From contig NZ_LLWE01000018.1 of assembly GCF_001562055.1 (NCBI RefSeq), forward strand, positions 1 to 64,000: a stretch of 64,000 bases of DNA, written 5' to 3'. The notes below the pieces were generated by a model. The model was not told the DNA's origin. It saw only the letters and a program-made list of their open reading frames with translations, and ran no database searches. Positions 8,352-20,932 of this stretch are shown piece after piece; positions within the stretch are counted from its first letter, which is position 1; each line of letters opens with the position of its first letter. Origin of the DNA: Polycladidibacter stylochi. Lineage in GTDB: Bacteria > Pseudomonadota > Alphaproteobacteria > Rhizobiales > Stappiaceae. The position numbers and the translations under genes are program-made.

Positions 8352-8398
8352 TCTTGGGTTTTACTATATTGGTCCCGGTGTAAACTGGGGCCACTTTC

Positions 8399-8511
8399 AT
8401 ACCCTGGCGGGCTTGCTTGCCGGGGTAATTGTCCCAATTGGGGCTGGGCTATTGGGGAAGTCCCCGCGGGGGCGGTTTTGTGAAATTGTACTCTAGGGCA
8501 TGTACAATTTC
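8399..8511 (+). promoter_or_regulatory. structured rplL-rpoB intergenic region (attenuator or RNase III site)
   Basis: The 180-base gap holds several hairpins: an eight-pair ACCCTGGC / GCCGGGGT stem near 8400-8426, a TCCCCGCGGGGG palindrome near 8461, and a perfect ten-pair GAAATTGTAC / GTACAATTTC stem at 8482-8491 and 8502-8511. None has a T-run. In Escherichia coli the same gap carries a leaky terminator and an RNase III cut that set the rpoBC level relative to rplJL; by analogy this is a likely control element. Confidence 0.55.
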
Positions 8512-8548
8512 GCTAAACCGTCACCTTTGAGTGATACGAGGAGCGACA

Positions 8549-11500
8549 ATGACGCAAACGTTCAACGGTCGCAAGAGGGTTCGTAAGTATTTCGGATCCA
8601 TCCGCGATGTAGCGGCTATGCCAAACCTGATTGAAGTGCAGAAAGCGTCCTATGACCAATTTCTGCAAGTCGAGAAGCCACAGGGTGGCCGCGTTGACGA
8701 GGGCCTCGAGGCCGTCTTTAAATCCGTGTTCCCAATCTCGGATTTTGCTGGAGCATCACTTCTAGAATTCGTGTCCTACGAATTTGAAGCACCTAAATAT
8801 GATGTTGATGAATGTCGCCAGCGCGACATTACTTTTGCAGCGCCACTTAAGTTGACGTTGCGACTCATTGTATTTGATATCGATGAAGATACCGAAGCAA
8901 AGTCCGTTAAAGACATCAAAGAGCAAGATGTCTATATGGGTGATATTCCTTTCATGACTGATAACGGTACCTTTATTATTAATGGTACAGAACGCGTTAT
9001 CGTTTCTCAGATGCAGCGCTCGCCCGGTGTATTCTTTGATCATGACAAGGGTAAGACACATTCGTCAGGTAAACTTTTGTTTGCAGCAAGAGTTATACCT
9101 TATCGTGGTTCTTGGCTTGATATCGAGTTTGATGCCAAGGATATCGTTTATGCCCGTATTGACCGTCGCAGGAAGCTCCCAGTCACTTCCTTGCTGATGG
9201 CTTTGGGCTTGTCTTGCGAAGATATTCTAAATACTTTCTATAACCGTATTGAATACAAGCTTACCAATGATGGCTGGTCGATGCCATTTGATGGTGGTCG
9301 CCTGAAAGGCACTAAAGCTATTCGTGCGCTTATCGATGCTTCTACAGGTGAAGAGCTTGTTGAAGAAGGTAAGAAGATTACAGCGCGTACCATTCGTCAA
9401 TTGAACGAAAAAGGTGTTGAAGCGCTTAAGGTCGAAGAAGAAGACATTTTTGGTCAGTATCTGGCTGAAGATATGGTCAACATGCAAACCGGTGAAATTT
9501 ACTATGAAGCCGGTGATGAAATTGGCGAGAAAATGCTTGCCGAATTGGTTGATCGTGGATTTGGCGAAATTCCTGTTCTCGATATCGATCACGTCAATGT
9601 TGGTGCTTACATTCGCAATACACTAGCTGCTGATAAGAATGACACCCGCGAAGGTGCGCTCTTTGACATCTACCGTGTGATGCGCCCAGGTGAGCCACCC
9701 ACTATCGAGACTGCCGAAGCAATGTTCCAGTCATTGTTCTTCGATGCCGAACGCTATGATCTTTCTGCGGTTGGCCGCGTGAAAATGAACATGCGTCTGG
9801 ACCTTGACTGTGAAGATACTGTGCGGACCTTGCGCAAGGAAGACATTCTTTCAGTGATGAAAGTTCTTCTTGATCTGCGTGACGGTCGCGGCGAGATCGA
9901 TGATATTGATAACCTTGGCAACCGCCGCGTTCGCTCTGTAGGCGAATTGATGGAAAACCAGTATCGTGTTGGTTTGTTGCGCATGGAGCGTGCGATCAAG
10001 GAGCGTATGAGTTCTGTCGAGATCGACACTGTTATGCCGCAGGACTTGATCAACGCGAAACCGGCTGCTGCTGCTGTACGTGAATTCTTCGGCTCTTCCC
10101 AGCTGTCGCAATTTATGGACCAGACCAACCCGCTTTCAGAAGTAACGCACAAGCGTCGTCTTTCTGCGCTGGGTCCTGGTGGTTTGACCCGTGAACGTGC
10201 CGGCTTTGAGGTGCGCGACGTGCATCCGACCCACTATGGTCGTATCTGTCCGATTGAAACACCTGAAGGCCCGAACATTGGTTTGATCAACTCGCTGGCA
10301 ACATTTGCACGTGTGAATAAGTATGGCTTTATCGAGAGCCCTTATCGTACTGTGAAAGACGGTGTTGTTACCAACGAGGTGGTGTATCTCTCTGCTATGG
10401 AAGAGAGTAAGTACTACGTTTCACAGGCAAACGCCGAGCTTACCGAAGATAACAAGTTTTCTTCTGATCTGGTTCAGTGTCGTCATGCTGGTGAAAACAT
10501 TCTGATTTCACCTGATCGCGTTGATTTGATGGATGTTTCGCCAAAACAGCTGGTTTCGGTTGCTTCGGCTTTGATTCCGTTCCTTGAAAACGATGATGCG
10601 AACCGTGCCTTGATGGGTTCCAACATGATGCGTCAGGCCGTGCCACTCGTACGTGCTGAAGCCCCATTCGTTGGTACTGGTATGGAGCCTGTGGTTGCAC
10701 GCGATTCTGGTGCGGCAATTGTTGCTAGACGCGGCGGCGTGGTCGACCAGGTTGATGCGACACGTATCGTTATTCGTGCGACTGAGGATCTTGATCCTTC
10801 CAAGTCCGGTGTTGATATCTATCGTCTGTTGAAGTTCCAACGCTCCAACCAAGATACTTGTATCAACCAACGTCCATTGGTGAATGTGGGTGACCGTATT
10901 TCCAAAGGCGATATCATTGCAGATGGTCCTTCGACTGATCTTGGTGATCTGGCGCTTGGCCGGAACGTGCTCGTGGCGTTTATGCCATGGAACGGTTATA
11001 ACTTCGAGGATTCCATCCTGCTTTCCGAGCGGATTGTGCGTGACGATGTGTTCACATCTATCCACTTGGAAGAATTTGAAGTCATGGCTCGCGACACCCG
11101 TCTTGGTCCTGAGGAAATCACACGCGATATTCCAAATGTTTCTGAAGAGGCTCTGAAGAACCTTGATGAAGCGGGTATTGTGTATGTGGGTGCAGAAGTG
11201 AAGCCCGGCGATATTCTCGTGGGTAAAATCACACCGAAGGGCGAAAGCCCAATGACACCGGAAGAAAAACTACTGCGTGCTATCTTCGGTGAAAAAGCTT
11301 CTGACGTGCGTGATACTTCCCTGCGTTTGTCACCAGGTGTTTCCGGTACAGTTGTTGAAGTGCGCGTCTTTAACCGCCACGGGGTGGAAAAAGATGAACG
11401 TGCCATGGCGCTTGAGCGTGAAGAGATTGAAACTCTCGCGAAAGACCGTGATGACGAACAAGCTATTCTTGACCGCAACGTCTATGGCCGTTTGGCCGAG

Positions 11501-12691
11501 ATGATTATGGGTCAGATTGCTGTTGGTGGTCCGAAGAACTTCCGTAAGGGTGTTGAAATCAATGGCGATGTGCTGAACGAGTTCCCGCGTTCGCAGTGGT
11601 GGCAGTTTGCTGTTGAAGACGAACAGTTGATGGGCGAGCTGGAAGCGTTGCGTGGTTCTTACGACGAGAGCCGCAAACGCCTTGAGCAGCGCTTTATCGA
11701 CAAGGTTGAAAAGCTTCAACGTGGTGATGAGTTGCCACCGGGCGTTATGAAGATGGTTAAAGTCTTCGTTGCCGTGAAGCGTAAAATTCAGCCGGGCGAT
11801 AAAATGGCCGGTCGTCACGGTAACAAGGGTGTGGTTTCCAAGATTAACCCATGTGAAGATATGCCGTTCCTTGAGGATGGTACCCACGTGGACATCGTGT
11901 TGAACCCGCTCGGCGTGCCTTCGCGTATGAACGTTGGCCAGATTCTGGAAACGCACCTTGGTTGGGCGTGTGCCGGTATGGCCAAGAAAATCGGCGAGCT
12001 CTACGATGAGTACCGTAAGAATGGCGAGATTGAAGCCATGCGTACGGAGATTGTAGAACTCTACGGCGAAAATATTAAGGGTGATGCGGTCAAGTCCTTC
12101 GATGATGAAGGGGTTGTCGAGCTTGCACAGCAGCTGAAAACAAAAGGTGTTGCTATTGCGACCCCGGTGTTTGACGGTGCACGTGAGCCGGACATCTCGC
12201 ATATGCTTTCTACCGCTGGATTGAAGCCATCGGGTCAGTCAACACTGTTTGATGGCCGTACCGGTGAGCAATTCGACCGACAGGTGACTGTGGGCTACAT
12301 CTATATGTTGAAGCTGCACCACTTGGTGGACGACAAAATCCACGCGCGCTCCATTGGTCCTTACTCGCTGGTTACCCAGCAGCCGCTTGGCGGTAAGGCC
12401 CAGTTTGGTGGTCAGCGCTTCGGTGAGATGGAAGTGTGGGCGCTGGAAGCATACGGTGCTGCCTATACCCTACAAGAAATGCTCACTGTTAAGTCAGATG
12501 ACGTGGCAGGGCGTACAAAGGTTTACGAAGCGATTGTTCGTGGTGATGATACCTTTGAGGCCGGTATTCCTGAGAGCTTTAACGTGCTTGTTAAGGAAAT
12601 GCGTTCACTTTGTCTGAATGTGGAGCTGAAAGACAAAGAAGTGCATCAGCCTAAGAATGATGATGCAGAAGCCGTGGATGCTGCGGAATAG
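8549..12691 (+). CDS. rpoB: DNA-directed RNA polymerase subunit beta
   Basis: RNA polymerase beta of 1380 residues. The ATG at 8549 with AGGAG before it is preferred over an in-frame GTG at 8531. The rifampicin-binding region begins near residue 515 ([20 protein letters not shown], then [11 protein letters not shown]) and shows the common susceptible residues at the usual resistance positions (the Asp of FMDQ, the His of THKRR, the Ser of SALGP). The C-terminal [19 protein letters not shown] run, conserved for binding beta-prime, is present. rpoC follows after 99 bases. Confidence 0.99.
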   Translation: MTQTFNGRKRVRKYFGSIRDVAAMPNLIEVQKASYDQFLQVEKPQGGRVDEGLEAVFKSVFPISDFAGASLLEFVSYEFEAPKYDVDECRQRDITFAAPLKLTLRLIVFDIDEDTEAKSVKDIKEQDVYMGDIPFMTDNGTFIINGTERVIVSQMQRSPGVFFDHDKGKTHSSGKLLFAARVIPYRGSWLDIEFDAKDIVYARIDRRRKLPVTSLLMALGLSCEDILNTFYNRIEYKLTNDGWSMPFDGGRLKGTKAIRALIDASTGEELVEEGKKITARTIRQLNEKGVEALKVEEEDIFGQYLAEDMVNMQTGEIYYEAGDEIGEKMLAELVDRGFGEIPVLDIDHVNVGAYIRNTLAADKNDTREGALFDIYRVMRPGEPPTIETAEAMFQSLFFDAERYDLSAVGRVKMNMRLDLDCEDTVRTLRKEDILSVMKVLLDLRDGRGEIDDIDNLGNRRVRSVGELMENQYRVGLLRMERAIKERMSSVEIDTVMPQDLINAKPAAAAVREFFGSSQLSQFMDQTNPLSEVTHKRRLSALGPGGLTRERAGFEVRDVHPTHYGRICPIETPEGPNIGLINSLATFARVNKYGFIESPYRTVKDGVVTNEVVYLSAMEESKYYVSQANAELTEDNKFSSDLVQCRHAGENILISPDRVDLMDVSPKQLVSVASALIPFLENDDANRALMGSNMMRQAVPLVRAEAPFVGTGMEPVVARDSGAAIVARRGGVVDQVDATRIVIRATEDLDPSKSGVDIYRLLKFQRSNQDTCINQRPLVNVGDRISKGDIIADGPSTDLGDLALGRNVLVAFMPWNGYNFEDSILLSERIVRDDVFTSIHLEEFEVMARDTRLGPEEITRDIPNVSEEALKNLDEAGIVYVGAEVKPGDILVGKITPKGESPMTPEEKLLRAIFGEKASDVRDTSLRLSPGVSGTVVEVRVFNRHGVEKDERAMALEREEIETLAKDRDDEQAILDRNVYGRLAEMIMGQIAVGGPKNFRKGVEINGDVLNEFPRSQWWQFAVEDEQLMGELEALRGSYDESRKRLEQRFIDKVEKLQRGDELPPGVMKMVKVFVAVKRKIQPGDKMAGRHGNKGVVSKINPCEDMPFLEDGTHVDIVLNPLGVPSRMNVGQILETHLGWACAGMAKKIGELYDEYRKNGEIEAMRTEIVELYGENIKGDAVKSFDDEGVVELAQQLKTKGVAIATPVFDGAREPDISHMLSTAGLKPSGQSTLFDGRTGEQFDRQVTVGYIYMLKLHHLVDDKIHARSIGPYSLVTQQPLGGKAQFGGQRFGEMEVWALEAYGAAYTLQEMLTVKSDDVAGRTKVYEAIVRGDDTFEAGIPESFNVLVKEMRSLCLNVELKDKEVHQPKNDDAEAVDAAE

Positions 12692-12790
12692 TTATTACTA
12701 ACTGTTTTGCCGCAAGATTTTTAATTAGCCGGTACAATAAGGAGGCACGTTTTATACGTGCTTCCTTGCCGCGCATCTAAGGAGAGAGCG

Positions 12791-15700
12791 ATGTCGCAAG
12801 AGGTCATGAACCTGTTCAACCAGCAGGCTCCCGTCCAGACCTTCGATCATATCCGCATCTCAATCGCCAGCCCTGAAAAAATTCTTTCTTGGTCATTTGG
12901 TGAGATTAAAAAGCCGGAGACGATCAACTACCGTACGTTCAAGCCAGAACGTGAAGGTTTGTTCTGCGCCCGTATCTTTGGTCCTATCAAGGATTATGAG
13001 TGCTTGTGTGGTAAATACAAGCGCATGAAATACAAAGGCGTTATCTGTGAAAAGTGTGGCGTTGAGGTCACCTTGTCACGCGTGCGCCGTGAACGCATGG
13101 GCCATATTGAGCTGGCAGCACCTGTCGCTCACATCTGGTTCTTGAAATCGCTTCCATCCCGCATCGGTCAGTTGCTTGACATGACCTTGAAGGATCTGGA
13201 ACGCGTTCTCTACTTTGAAAACTATATTGTTATTGAGCCGGGCCTAACGCCGCTGAAGCAGCACCAGTTGCTTTCTGAAGAAGAGCATGTGGCTGCTCAG
13301 GACGAATATGGTGAAGACGCCTTTACCGCGATGATCGGTGCGGAAGCTATCCGCGAAATTCTTGCCAGCATGGACTTGGTGGCTGAGTCTGAAAAGATTC
13401 GCCGCGAGATTGCCGAGGCAACAACCGAGCTGAAGCCGAAGAAACTGGCCAAGCGTTTGAAGGTTGTGGAAGCGTTTATCGAATCCGGTAACCGTCCTGA
13501 ATGGATGATCCTGACCGTTGTGCCAGTCATTCCGCCAGATTTGCGCCCATTGGTGCCGCTGGATGGTGGTCGTTTCGCGACGTCGGATTTGAACGATCTG
13601 TACCGCCGTGTTATCAACCGTAACAACCGCTTGAAGCGTCTTATTGAGCTGCGTGCACCGGATATCATTATCCGTAACGAAAAGCGTATGCTGCAAGAAT
13701 CTGTTGATGCGTTGTTTGACAATGGTCGTCGTGGCCGTGTGATTCAAGGTGCCAACAAGCGTCCATTGAAGTCGCTCTCCGACATGCTGAAGGGTAAGCA
13801 AGGTCGCTTCCGTCAGAACTTGCTCGGTAAGCGCGTGGACTACTCGGGTCGTTCCGTTATTACTGTGGGTCCAAACCTAAAGCTGCACCAGTGTGGTTTG
13901 CCGAAGAAGATGGCGCTTGAGCTGTTCAAGCCGTTTATTTATTCGCGTCTGGATGCCAAAGGTTACTCTTCAACTGTTAAGCAGGCGAAGAAGCTGGTTG
14001 AAAAAGAGCGTCCAGAGGTTTGGGATATTCTTGACGAGGTGATCCGCGAGCACCCGGTTCTGTTGAACCGTGCGCCAACGCTGCACCGTCTTGGTATTCA
14101 GGCATTTGAACCTACCTTGATTGAAGGTAAGGCTATTCAGCTGCACCCGCTCGTATGTTCGGCGTTTAACGCTGACTTTGATGGTGACCAGATGGCTGTT
14201 CACGTACCGCTTTCGCTGGAGGCCCAGCTTGAAGCGCGTACGCTGATGATGTCTACCAACAACATTTTGCACCCTGCGAACGGTGGTCCTATCATCGTGC
14301 CTTCACAGGATATTGTGCTTGGTCTTTACTATCTGTCTATCATGGCGGAGAACGAGCCAGGCGAGGGCATGACATTTGGTAATCTGGGTGAATTGCAACA
14401 TGCACTGGATAACGGTGTTATTACGCTGCACTCGAAGATTCGCGGTCGTTTCCGTACAGTTGACGAACACGGTATGGAAGTTTCGGAAATTCACGAAACA
14501 ACACCTGGCCGTATGATGATTGCTGACTTGTTGCCAAAGCATTTTGAAGTGGGCTTTGACATTGCCAACAAGTTGATGACGAAAAAAGAAATCTCCAAAA
14601 TGATCGATGCTGTGTATCGTGCAGCTGGTCAGAAAGAGACAGTCATCTTCTGTGACCGCGTTATGCAGCTTGGCTTTAAAAATGCGTGTCTTGCCGGTAT
14701 TTCGTTTGGTATGGATGACATGGTTATTCCAAATACCAAAGCTGGCTTGGTTGATGAGACTGCCAAAATGGTTGCTGAATACGAACAGCAGTACAATGAC
14801 GGTCTGATCACCCAGGGCGAGAAATACAACAAGGTTGTTGACGCCTGGGCGAAGTGTACCGACAAAGTTGCTGACGAGATGATGAAACGCATCTCCTCGA
14901 CCGAGCATGACGAGGAAAGCGGCCGTGAAAAGCCGATGAACTCTGTTTGGATGATGGCGCATTCCGGTGCGCGTGGTTCACCAGCACAGATGAAACAGCT
15001 GGGTGGTATGCGTGGTTTGATGGCGAAGCCGGATGGCGGCATCATCGAGAACCCGATTATCGCGAACTTTAAAGAGGGCCTCTCGGTTCTTGAGTACTTT
15101 AACTCCACCCACGGTGCCCGTAAGGGTCTGGCGGATACGGCGCTCAAGACTGCGAACTCTGGTTACCTTACACGCCGTCTGGTTGATGTGGCGCAGGACA
15201 GCATTATCCTTGAGCACGATTGTGGCTCAACCAATGGTATTACTGTTGCACCAATTGTCGATGCGGGTAACGTGATTGCAACACTTGGTATGCGAATTCT
15301 GGGTCGTACAACGGCTGAGGATATTATCAATAACGCTACTGGCGAAGTGATTGTTCCAATGGGAACGCTCATTGATGAAAAAGACGTGGAAGCTATTGAA
15401 GCTGCCAAAGTCCAAACCGTCAAAATTCGCTCGGTGCTGACTTGTGAAACCAAGACAGGTGTGTGTGGCGCGTGTTACGGCCGTGACCTTGCCCGTGGTA
15501 CACCTGTGAACATTGGTGAAGCGGTTGGTGTTATTGCTGCGCAGTCTATTGGTGAGCCGGGCACGCAGCTGACCATGCGTACGTTCCACATTGGTGGTAC
15601 AGCGCAGGTTGTTGACAGCTCATTCATCGAAGCAAACTACGACGGTACAATCAAGACCCGCAACCGCAATGTGGTACGTGATAGTGCTGGTGCGTTGATT

Positions 15701-16990
15701 GTGATGGCGCGTAACATGTCCATTATCATTGTTGATGATGAAGGCAATGAGCGCTCTGTACACCGCTTGACATATGGTTCCAAACTGTTTGCCGATGAAG
15801 GTGATACAATCAAACGTGGTGATCGTATTGCTGAATGGGATCCATACACCCGTCCAATTCTGACTGAAGTTTCCGGTCGTGTGAACTTCGAGGACTTGGT
15901 TGATGGTGCATCCGTTCAGGAAAACACCGATGAAACCACCGGTATTACCAAGCGTGTGGTTATTGACTGGCGCTCAACACCGCGCGGTGCTGATTTGAAG
16001 CCTTCGATCTCGATTCAAGACGAGAGCGGTAAGGTGAAAAAGCTGCAACGTGGTGGCGATGCTCGCTCGTTGCTGTCAGTTGATGCAATTCTTTCTGTTC
16101 AGCCAGGCGATCATGTTCAGGCTGGTGACGTGCTTGCGCGTATTCCTATGGAAAGCGCGAAGACGAAAGATATTACCGGTGGTCTGCCACGGGTTGCGGA
16201 ACTGTTCGAAGCCCGCCGTCCGAAGGATCACGCGGTTATTGCAGAGATTGACGGTACTATCCGCTTCGGTCGTGACTACAAGAACAAGCGTCGTATTGTG
16301 ATTGAGCCACACGAAGAAGGTCTGGAGCCGGTTGAATACCTGATTCCGAAGAACAAACACTTCCACTTGCAGGAAGGTGATACCATCGAGAAAGGTGAAT
16401 ACCTGATCGACGGTAACCCAGCACCGCATGACATCCTTGCTATTAAGGGTGTGGAAGCTCTGGCTGCGTTCTTGGTCAACGAGATTCAAGAGGTTTACCG
16501 TCTGCAAGGTGTGGGCATCAACGATAAGCACATCGAGGTTATCGTTCGCCAGATGTTGCAGAAAGTTGAAATCACCGATCCAGGCGAGACCGAGTTCTTT
16601 GCTGGTGAGCAGGTTGACAAGATCGACTTTGAGGAAGCTAACCAACGAGCGATCGACAATGCACGTGACCCTGCCAAGGCAAACCCGGTTCTGCTGGGTA
16701 TTACCAAGGCGAGCTTGCAGACCCGTTCGTTCTTCTCTGCGGCATCGTTCCAGGAGACAACACGCGTTCTTACCGAAGCTGCGGTTGCCGGTAAGCGTGA
16801 TCCGCTTGATGGCTTGAAAGAAAACGTGATTGTGGGTCGCTTGATCCCTGCCGGTACTGGCGGGGCGATGAACCGGATCCGCAAAGTAGCTATGAAGCGT
16901 GATGACCTGATCATGGATGCACGCCGTGCGGCTTCGACTGCCGGTAATGCTGATAATATGCTAGAAGACTTTAGTGGCGGCGGTCACTAG
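12791..16990 (+). CDS. rpoC: DNA-directed RNA polymerase subunit beta-prime
   Basis: RNA polymerase beta-prime of 1399 residues. It has the N-terminal zinc ribbon ([20 protein letters not shown]), the catalytic loop [15 protein letters not shown] whose three Asp (residues 462, 464, 466) hold the active-site magnesium, the bridge/trigger region with the second zinc site ([17 protein letters not shown]), and the C-terminal [10 protein letters not shown] motif. The ATG at 12791 follows AAGGAGAG; an in-frame upstream start at 12758 is less likely. An intrinsic terminator follows. Confidence 0.99.
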   Translation: MSQEVMNLFNQQAPVQTFDHIRISIASPEKILSWSFGEIKKPETINYRTFKPEREGLFCARIFGPIKDYECLCGKYKRMKYKGVICEKCGVEVTLSRVRRERMGHIELAAPVAHIWFLKSLPSRIGQLLDMTLKDLERVLYFENYIVIEPGLTPLKQHQLLSEEEHVAAQDEYGEDAFTAMIGAEAIREILASMDLVAESEKIRREIAEATTELKPKKLAKRLKVVEAFIESGNRPEWMILTVVPVIPPDLRPLVPLDGGRFATSDLNDLYRRVINRNNRLKRLIELRAPDIIIRNEKRMLQESVDALFDNGRRGRVIQGANKRPLKSLSDMLKGKQGRFRQNLLGKRVDYSGRSVITVGPNLKLHQCGLPKKMALELFKPFIYSRLDAKGYSSTVKQAKKLVEKERPEVWDILDEVIREHPVLLNRAPTLHRLGIQAFEPTLIEGKAIQLHPLVCSAFNADFDGDQMAVHVPLSLEAQLEARTLMMSTNNILHPANGGPIIVPSQDIVLGLYYLSIMAENEPGEGMTFGNLGELQHALDNGVITLHSKIRGRFRTVDEHGMEVSEIHETTPGRMMIADLLPKHFEVGFDIANKLMTKKEISKMIDAVYRAAGQKETVIFCDRVMQLGFKNACLAGISFGMDDMVIPNTKAGLVDETAKMVAEYEQQYNDGLITQGEKYNKVVDAWAKCTDKVADEMMKRISSTEHDEESGREKPMNSVWMMAHSGARGSPAQMKQLGGMRGLMAKPDGGIIENPIIANFKEGLSVLEYFNSTHGARKGLADTALKTANSGYLTRRLVDVAQDSIILEHDCGSTNGITVAPIVDAGNVIATLGMRILGRTTAEDIINNATGEVIVPMGTLIDEKDVEAIEAAKVQTVKIRSVLTCETKTGVCGACYGRDLARGTPVNIGEAVGVIAAQSIGEPGTQLTMRTFHIGGTAQVVDSSFIEANYDGTIKTRNRNVVRDSAGALIVMARNMSIIIVDDEGNERSVHRLTYGSKLFADEGDTIKRGDRIAEWDPYTRPILTEVSGRVNFEDLVDGASVQENTDETTGITKRVVIDWRSTPRGADLKPSISIQDESGKVKKLQRGGDARSLLSVDAILSVQPGDHVQAGDVLARIPMESAKTKDITGGLPRVAELFEARRPKDHAVIAEIDGTIRFGRDYKNKRRIVIEPHEEGLEPVEYLIPKNKHFHLQEGDTIEKGEYLIDGNPAPHDILAIKGVEALAAFLVNEIQEVYRLQGVGINDKHIEVIVRQMLQKVEITDPGETEFFAGEQVDKIDFEEANQRAIDNARDPAKANPVLLGITKASLQTRSFFSAASFQETTRVLTEAAVAGKRDPLDGLKENVIVGRLIPAGTGGAMNRIRKVAMKRDDLIMDARRAASTAGNADNMLEDFSGGGH

Positions 16991-17012
16991 GGTGTTTTGA
17001 AGAGAGTAAATG

Positions 17013-17044
17013 AAAGGCCGCCTTCGGGTGGCCTTTTATTTTTT
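17013..17044 (+). terminator. Rho-independent terminator after rpoC
   Basis: A stem AAAGGCCGCC / GGTGGCCTTT (one G-U pair) with a TTCG tetraloop and a T-rich tail TTTTATTTTTT, 22 bases past the rpoC stop. It closes the rplJL-rpoBC unit. Confidence 0.9.
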
Positions 17045-17130
17045 GGCTTTTATTTTCGTAATTGCACCGCAATAGTGACGAGGGTTCTCGACTTTAGAAG
17101 TGCACTTATGAAGTATTGAAGGGGATGGTT

Positions 17131-17427
17131 ATGGAAAGAGAGCAGGAACAAGAGGCAGGTTCCACCACATATATTCTTATGGGACGTGCGTGGAATGCTG
17201 ATGCTTTGACACAAGAAGATGCGCATGAAGTAAATGTTATCTGTAGAGCAGTAGATGATGACGATGCGGTAACGAAAACATTGGAAGCATTGTCTGATGA
17301 TGGTTATGCTGAAGCAGAGCTGGCAAAAATTGGTGTTTTAACAGAAGTTCCCGAACAAGAGCCTTTTGTTAGTGCTTATAATGATGCCCAACAAGGAATT
17401 GTTGCTATCATTTGTTTCAATGAGTAA
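17131..17427 (+). CDS. small acidic hypothetical protein between rpoC and rpsL
   Basis: A 98-residue protein I do not recognise. It is acidic, with an N-terminal Glu/Gln-rich tract (MEREQEQEAGS), a middle AVDDDDAVTKTLEALSDDGY helix-like stretch and a hydrophobic C-terminal end (GIVAIICFNE). No signal peptide or membrane helix is evident. I chose the ATG at 17131 because AAGGGG lies six bases before it; an ATG two codons upstream and a TTG at 17116 are in frame. It has its own gap on both sides, between the rpoC terminator and the long str leader, so it is probably a separate transcription unit. Confidence 0.7.
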   Translation: MEREQEQEAGSTTYILMGRAWNADALTQEDAHEVNVICRAVDDDDAVTKTLEALSDDGYAEAELAKIGVLTEVPEQEPFVSAYNDAQQGIVAIICFNE

Positions 17428-17929
17428 GGCCGAAAACCTAGAAATCTAACAGAATCATTCTTTCAAGTTCATAGGGGCTCTTGCCAGCATTTCTAATCAG
17501 CTTGGGCTTGTGTGTTAAAGTGTGGTTAACTAAGTTGCTCAAATCTCACTTGCTGAGTAATAATATTCTCAATAGAGCAAAAGTTGCTTCCTGCAATGAC
17601 GCAAGAGTCAATCACAGGTCAATGAATCTCAGTTTTTACTGATAAGCACTTGACGAGAGAGCAACATGTGAGTAGGTTCCGCGCAACCTCATGGTATGCG
17701 GTAAGCAATGACCGTTTCCGGTGACGCTACGTCCCAGAATGCTAAAGCTTAAACGGTACCAGGTTTATAGGCGAATAAAAGTCGAATGCACGATCACGGT
17801 TATCCGTGATCCTCTGGTTTGTCGCAGCGCTTTTCTGGCTTGGAGAATTTCCGAGTTGGGATAGGGGCGCTTGCGTATGTCTACCAGTTGCTGCGTCCGG
17901 TCAAAAAGCAAAAGGTAAAAGGGCAAATT
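17428..17929 (+). promoter_or_regulatory. long leader/promoter region of the str operon
   Basis: About 500 non-coding bases before rpsL. A TTGACG at 17650-17655 could be a -35, with a poor -10 behind it. A perfect eight-pair hairpin GATCACGG / CCGTGATC with a TTAT loop lies at 17792-17811, without a T-run. The open frame that runs into rpsL from 17819 is not conserved S12 sequence. This is probably the rpsL-rpsG-fusA-tuf promoter and 5' UTR. Confidence 0.5.
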
Positions 17930-18301
17930 ATGCCGACTATTAACCAGTTGATCCGCAAGCCGCGGAAAGACTCTGCCAAGCGGAACAAGGTTCCTGCTAT
18001 GGAAGCTTGCCCGCAAAAGCGGGGCGTTTGTACGCGTGTTTATACCACTACACCAAAGAAGCCGAACTCGGCTCTGCGTAAAGTGGCAAAAATCCGCCTT
18101 ACAAATGGTTTTGAAGTTATCGGATATATTCCGGGTGAAGGTCACAACCTGCAAGAGCACTCTGTCGTGATGATCCGCGGCGGTCGTGTAAAGGATTTGC
18201 CGGGTGTGCGCTACCACATTATTCGTGGTGTGCTTGATACCCAGGGTGTTAAAGACCGTAAACAGCGTCGTTCCAAGTATGGCGCTAAGCGTCCGAAATA
18301 A
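17930..18301 (+). CDS. rpsL: 30S ribosomal protein S12
   Basis: S12 of 123 residues, at the decoding centre. The conserved start [13 protein letters not shown] fixes the ATG at 17930; the in-frame extension to 17819 is spurious. The [14 protein letters not shown] loop keeps the lysine at residue 43 that is altered in many streptomycin-resistant strains, and the second loop [14 protein letters not shown] is intact. rpsG follows after 13 bases. Confidence 0.99.
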   Translation: MPTINQLIRKPRKDSAKRNKVPAMEACPQKRGVCTRVYTTTPKKPNSALRKVAKIRLTNGFEVIGYIPGEGHNLQEHSVVMIRGGRVKDLPGVRYHIIRGVLDTQGVKDRKQRRSKYGAKRPK

Positions 18302-18311
18302 TAGGATATAG

Positions 18312-18785
<474 letters not shown>

Positions 18786-18809
18786 TCTCCCCGGAAAGAG
18801 GCTGGCGCT

Positions 18810-20885
18810 ATGTCCCGCACGCATAATATCGAGGACTACCGTAACTTCGGCATCATGGCTCACATTGATGCTGGTAAGACGACTACAACGGAACGTATCC
18901 TCTACTACACTGGTAAATCTCACAAGATTGGTGAGGTTCACGACGGTGCAGCTACTATGGACTGGATGGAGCAAGAGCAGGAGCGTGGTATTACCATTAC
19001 TTCTGCTGCAACAACAGCCCACTGGAACGGTAAGCGTCTTAACATCATTGACACCCCTGGTCACGTTGACTTCACTATTGAAGTTGAGCGTTCCTTGCGT
19101 GTGCTTGATGGTGCGGTAGCCCTTCTTGACGCCAACGCTGGCGTTGAACCGCAGACTGAAACTGTTTGGCGTCAGGCCGACAAGTACAATGTTCCGCGGA
19201 TGATCTTCGTTAACAAGATGGATAAGCTCGGTGCTGATTTCTTCCGCTGTGTAGAAATGATCGAGAAGCGTCTTGGTGCTACTCCGCTCTGCTTGCAGCT
19301 GCCAATTGGCGCTGAAAGCGAATTCCAAGGTGTTGTTGATCTTTTGAAGATGAAAGCACTTGTTTGGAATGGTGAAAGTCTTGGCGCTAGCTGGGATGAG
19401 TTGGATATTCCTGCAGATCTTGCCGATCAAGCAGCTGAGTACCGCGATAAGCTCATCGAAACAGCTGTTGAGATTGACGAAGAAGCAATGGAAGCATATC
19501 TGGAAGGTAACGAACCTTCCTTTGAAAAGCTTCAGGAGCTGATCCGTAAAGGTACCATTGCTGGTGAATTCGTTCCAGTTCTGTGTGGTACAGCGTTCAA
19601 GAACAAAGGTGTTCAGCCGCTTCTTGATGCCGTTGTGGACTATTTGCCAAGCCCGGTAGAAGTTCCAGCGATTAAAGGTATTGATGCGAAGACCGAGGAA
19701 GAAACCGTTCGCGAATCTTCTGATGAAGAGCCGCTCGGCATGCTCGCCTTCAAAATCATGAATGACCCATTCGTGGGTTCTTTGACCTTTGCCCGTATTT
19801 ACTCAGGTGTGCTGAATAAAGGCTCGTCTGTATTGAATACAGTTAAGGGTAAGCGCGAACGCGTTGGTCGTATGATGCAGATGCACTCCAACAGCCGTGA
19901 TGACATTGATGTTGCTTACGCAGGTGATATCGTTGCTATTGCTGGTCTGAAGGATACCACTACTGGTGATACGCTCTGCGATCCTTTGAAGCCTGTTATT
20001 CTGGAGCGCATGGAGTTCCCGGATCCGGTTATCGAGATCGCTGTTGAGCCTAAAACCAAAGGTGACCAAGAGAAGATGGGTCTTGCCCTGAACCGCTTGG
20101 CTGCAGAAGATCCATCCTTCCGCGTGAAAACAGATGAAGAATCCGGCCAGACAATTATTGCTGGTATGGGTGAACTTCACCTGGACATCCTTGTGGATCG
20201 CATGAAGCGTGAATTCAAGGTTGAGGCAAACATCGGTGCACCTCAGGTTGCTTACCGTGAGACGATTACTGCTCCTGCAGATGTCGACTACACTCACAAG
20301 AAGCAGTCCGGTGGTACTGGTCAGTTTGCTCGCATTAAACTCTCAATCGAGCCAAATGAAATTGGCGCCGGTTTTGAGTTCTCCGACACCATTGTGGGCG
20401 GTAACGTACCTAAAGAATACATCCCAGGTGTTTCTAAGGGTATTGAATCGGTCATGTCTTCCGGTCCGCTGGCAGGCTTCCCGATGGTTGATATCAAGGC
20501 TAAGCTTACCGATGGTGCTTACCACGATGTTGACTCCTCGGTCCTGGCGTTTGAGATCGCAGGTCGTGCTGGTTTCCGTGAAGCTATTGCGAAAGCAAAA
20601 CCAAAGCTTCTGGAACCAATCATGAAGGTTGAAGTTGTTACCCCTGAAGACTACATGGGTGACGTTATTGGTGATCTGAATTCACGTCGTGGTCAGATTG
20701 CTGGTACTGAAAACCGCGGTGTCGTCACCGTTATCACTGCTATGGTTCCGCTGGCCAACATGTTTGGTTACGTAAATAACTTGCGTTCCATGTCCCAAGG
20801 ACGTGCGCAGTATTCCATGGTGTTCGATCATTACGATCAGGTCCCTCAGGCTGTAGCTGACGAAGTTAAAGCGAAATACGCTTAA
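18810..20885 (+). CDS. fusA: elongation factor G
   Basis: EF-G of 691 residues, the GTPase that drives translocation. G motifs are [15 protein letters not shown] near residue 17, DTPGHVDF near 82 and NKMD near 136; domain IV and V follow ([19 protein letters not shown], then [18 protein letters not shown] near 655). Length and motif order are standard for canonical translocase EF-G rather than the shorter paralogues. A 47-base gap leads to the second tuf. Confidence 0.99.
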   Translation: MSRTHNIEDYRNFGIMAHIDAGKTTTTERILYYTGKSHKIGEVHDGAATMDWMEQEQERGITITSAATTAHWNGKRLNIIDTPGHVDFTIEVERSLRVLDGAVALLDANAGVEPQTETVWRQADKYNVPRMIFVNKMDKLGADFFRCVEMIEKRLGATPLCLQLPIGAESEFQGVVDLLKMKALVWNGESLGASWDELDIPADLADQAAEYRDKLIETAVEIDEEAMEAYLEGNEPSFEKLQELIRKGTIAGEFVPVLCGTAFKNKGVQPLLDAVVDYLPSPVEVPAIKGIDAKTEEETVRESSDEEPLGMLAFKIMNDPFVGSLTFARIYSGVLNKGSSVLNTVKGKRERVGRMMQMHSNSRDDIDVAYAGDIVAIAGLKDTTTGDTLCDPLKPVILERMEFPDPVIEIAVEPKTKGDQEKMGLALNRLAAEDPSFRVKTDEESGQTIIAGMGELHLDILVDRMKREFKVEANIGAPQVAYRETITAPADVDYTHKKQSGGTGQFARIKLSIEPNEIGAGFEFSDTIVGGNVPKEYIPGVSKGIESVMSSGPLAGFPMVDIKAKLTDGAYHDVDSSVLAFEIAGRAGFREAIAKAKPKLLEPIMKVEVVTPEDYMGDVIGDLNSRRGQIAGTENRGVVTVITAMVPLANMFGYVNNLRSMSQGRAQYSMVFDHYDQVPQAVADEVKAKYA

Positions 20886-20932
20886 GCTTTTTAAGACAGT
20901 CCACAGGATCACAGAGAGAACGGAGTAATCCG

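Noticed and set aside
11330-12202. 290-codon frame antisense to rpoB
   Set aside because: Shadow of rpoB codon bias; rpoB is continuous and conserved over the whole stretch.
17819-17929. N-terminal extension of S12
   Set aside because: The open frame has no similarity to S12, whose conserved start MPTINQL is at 17930.
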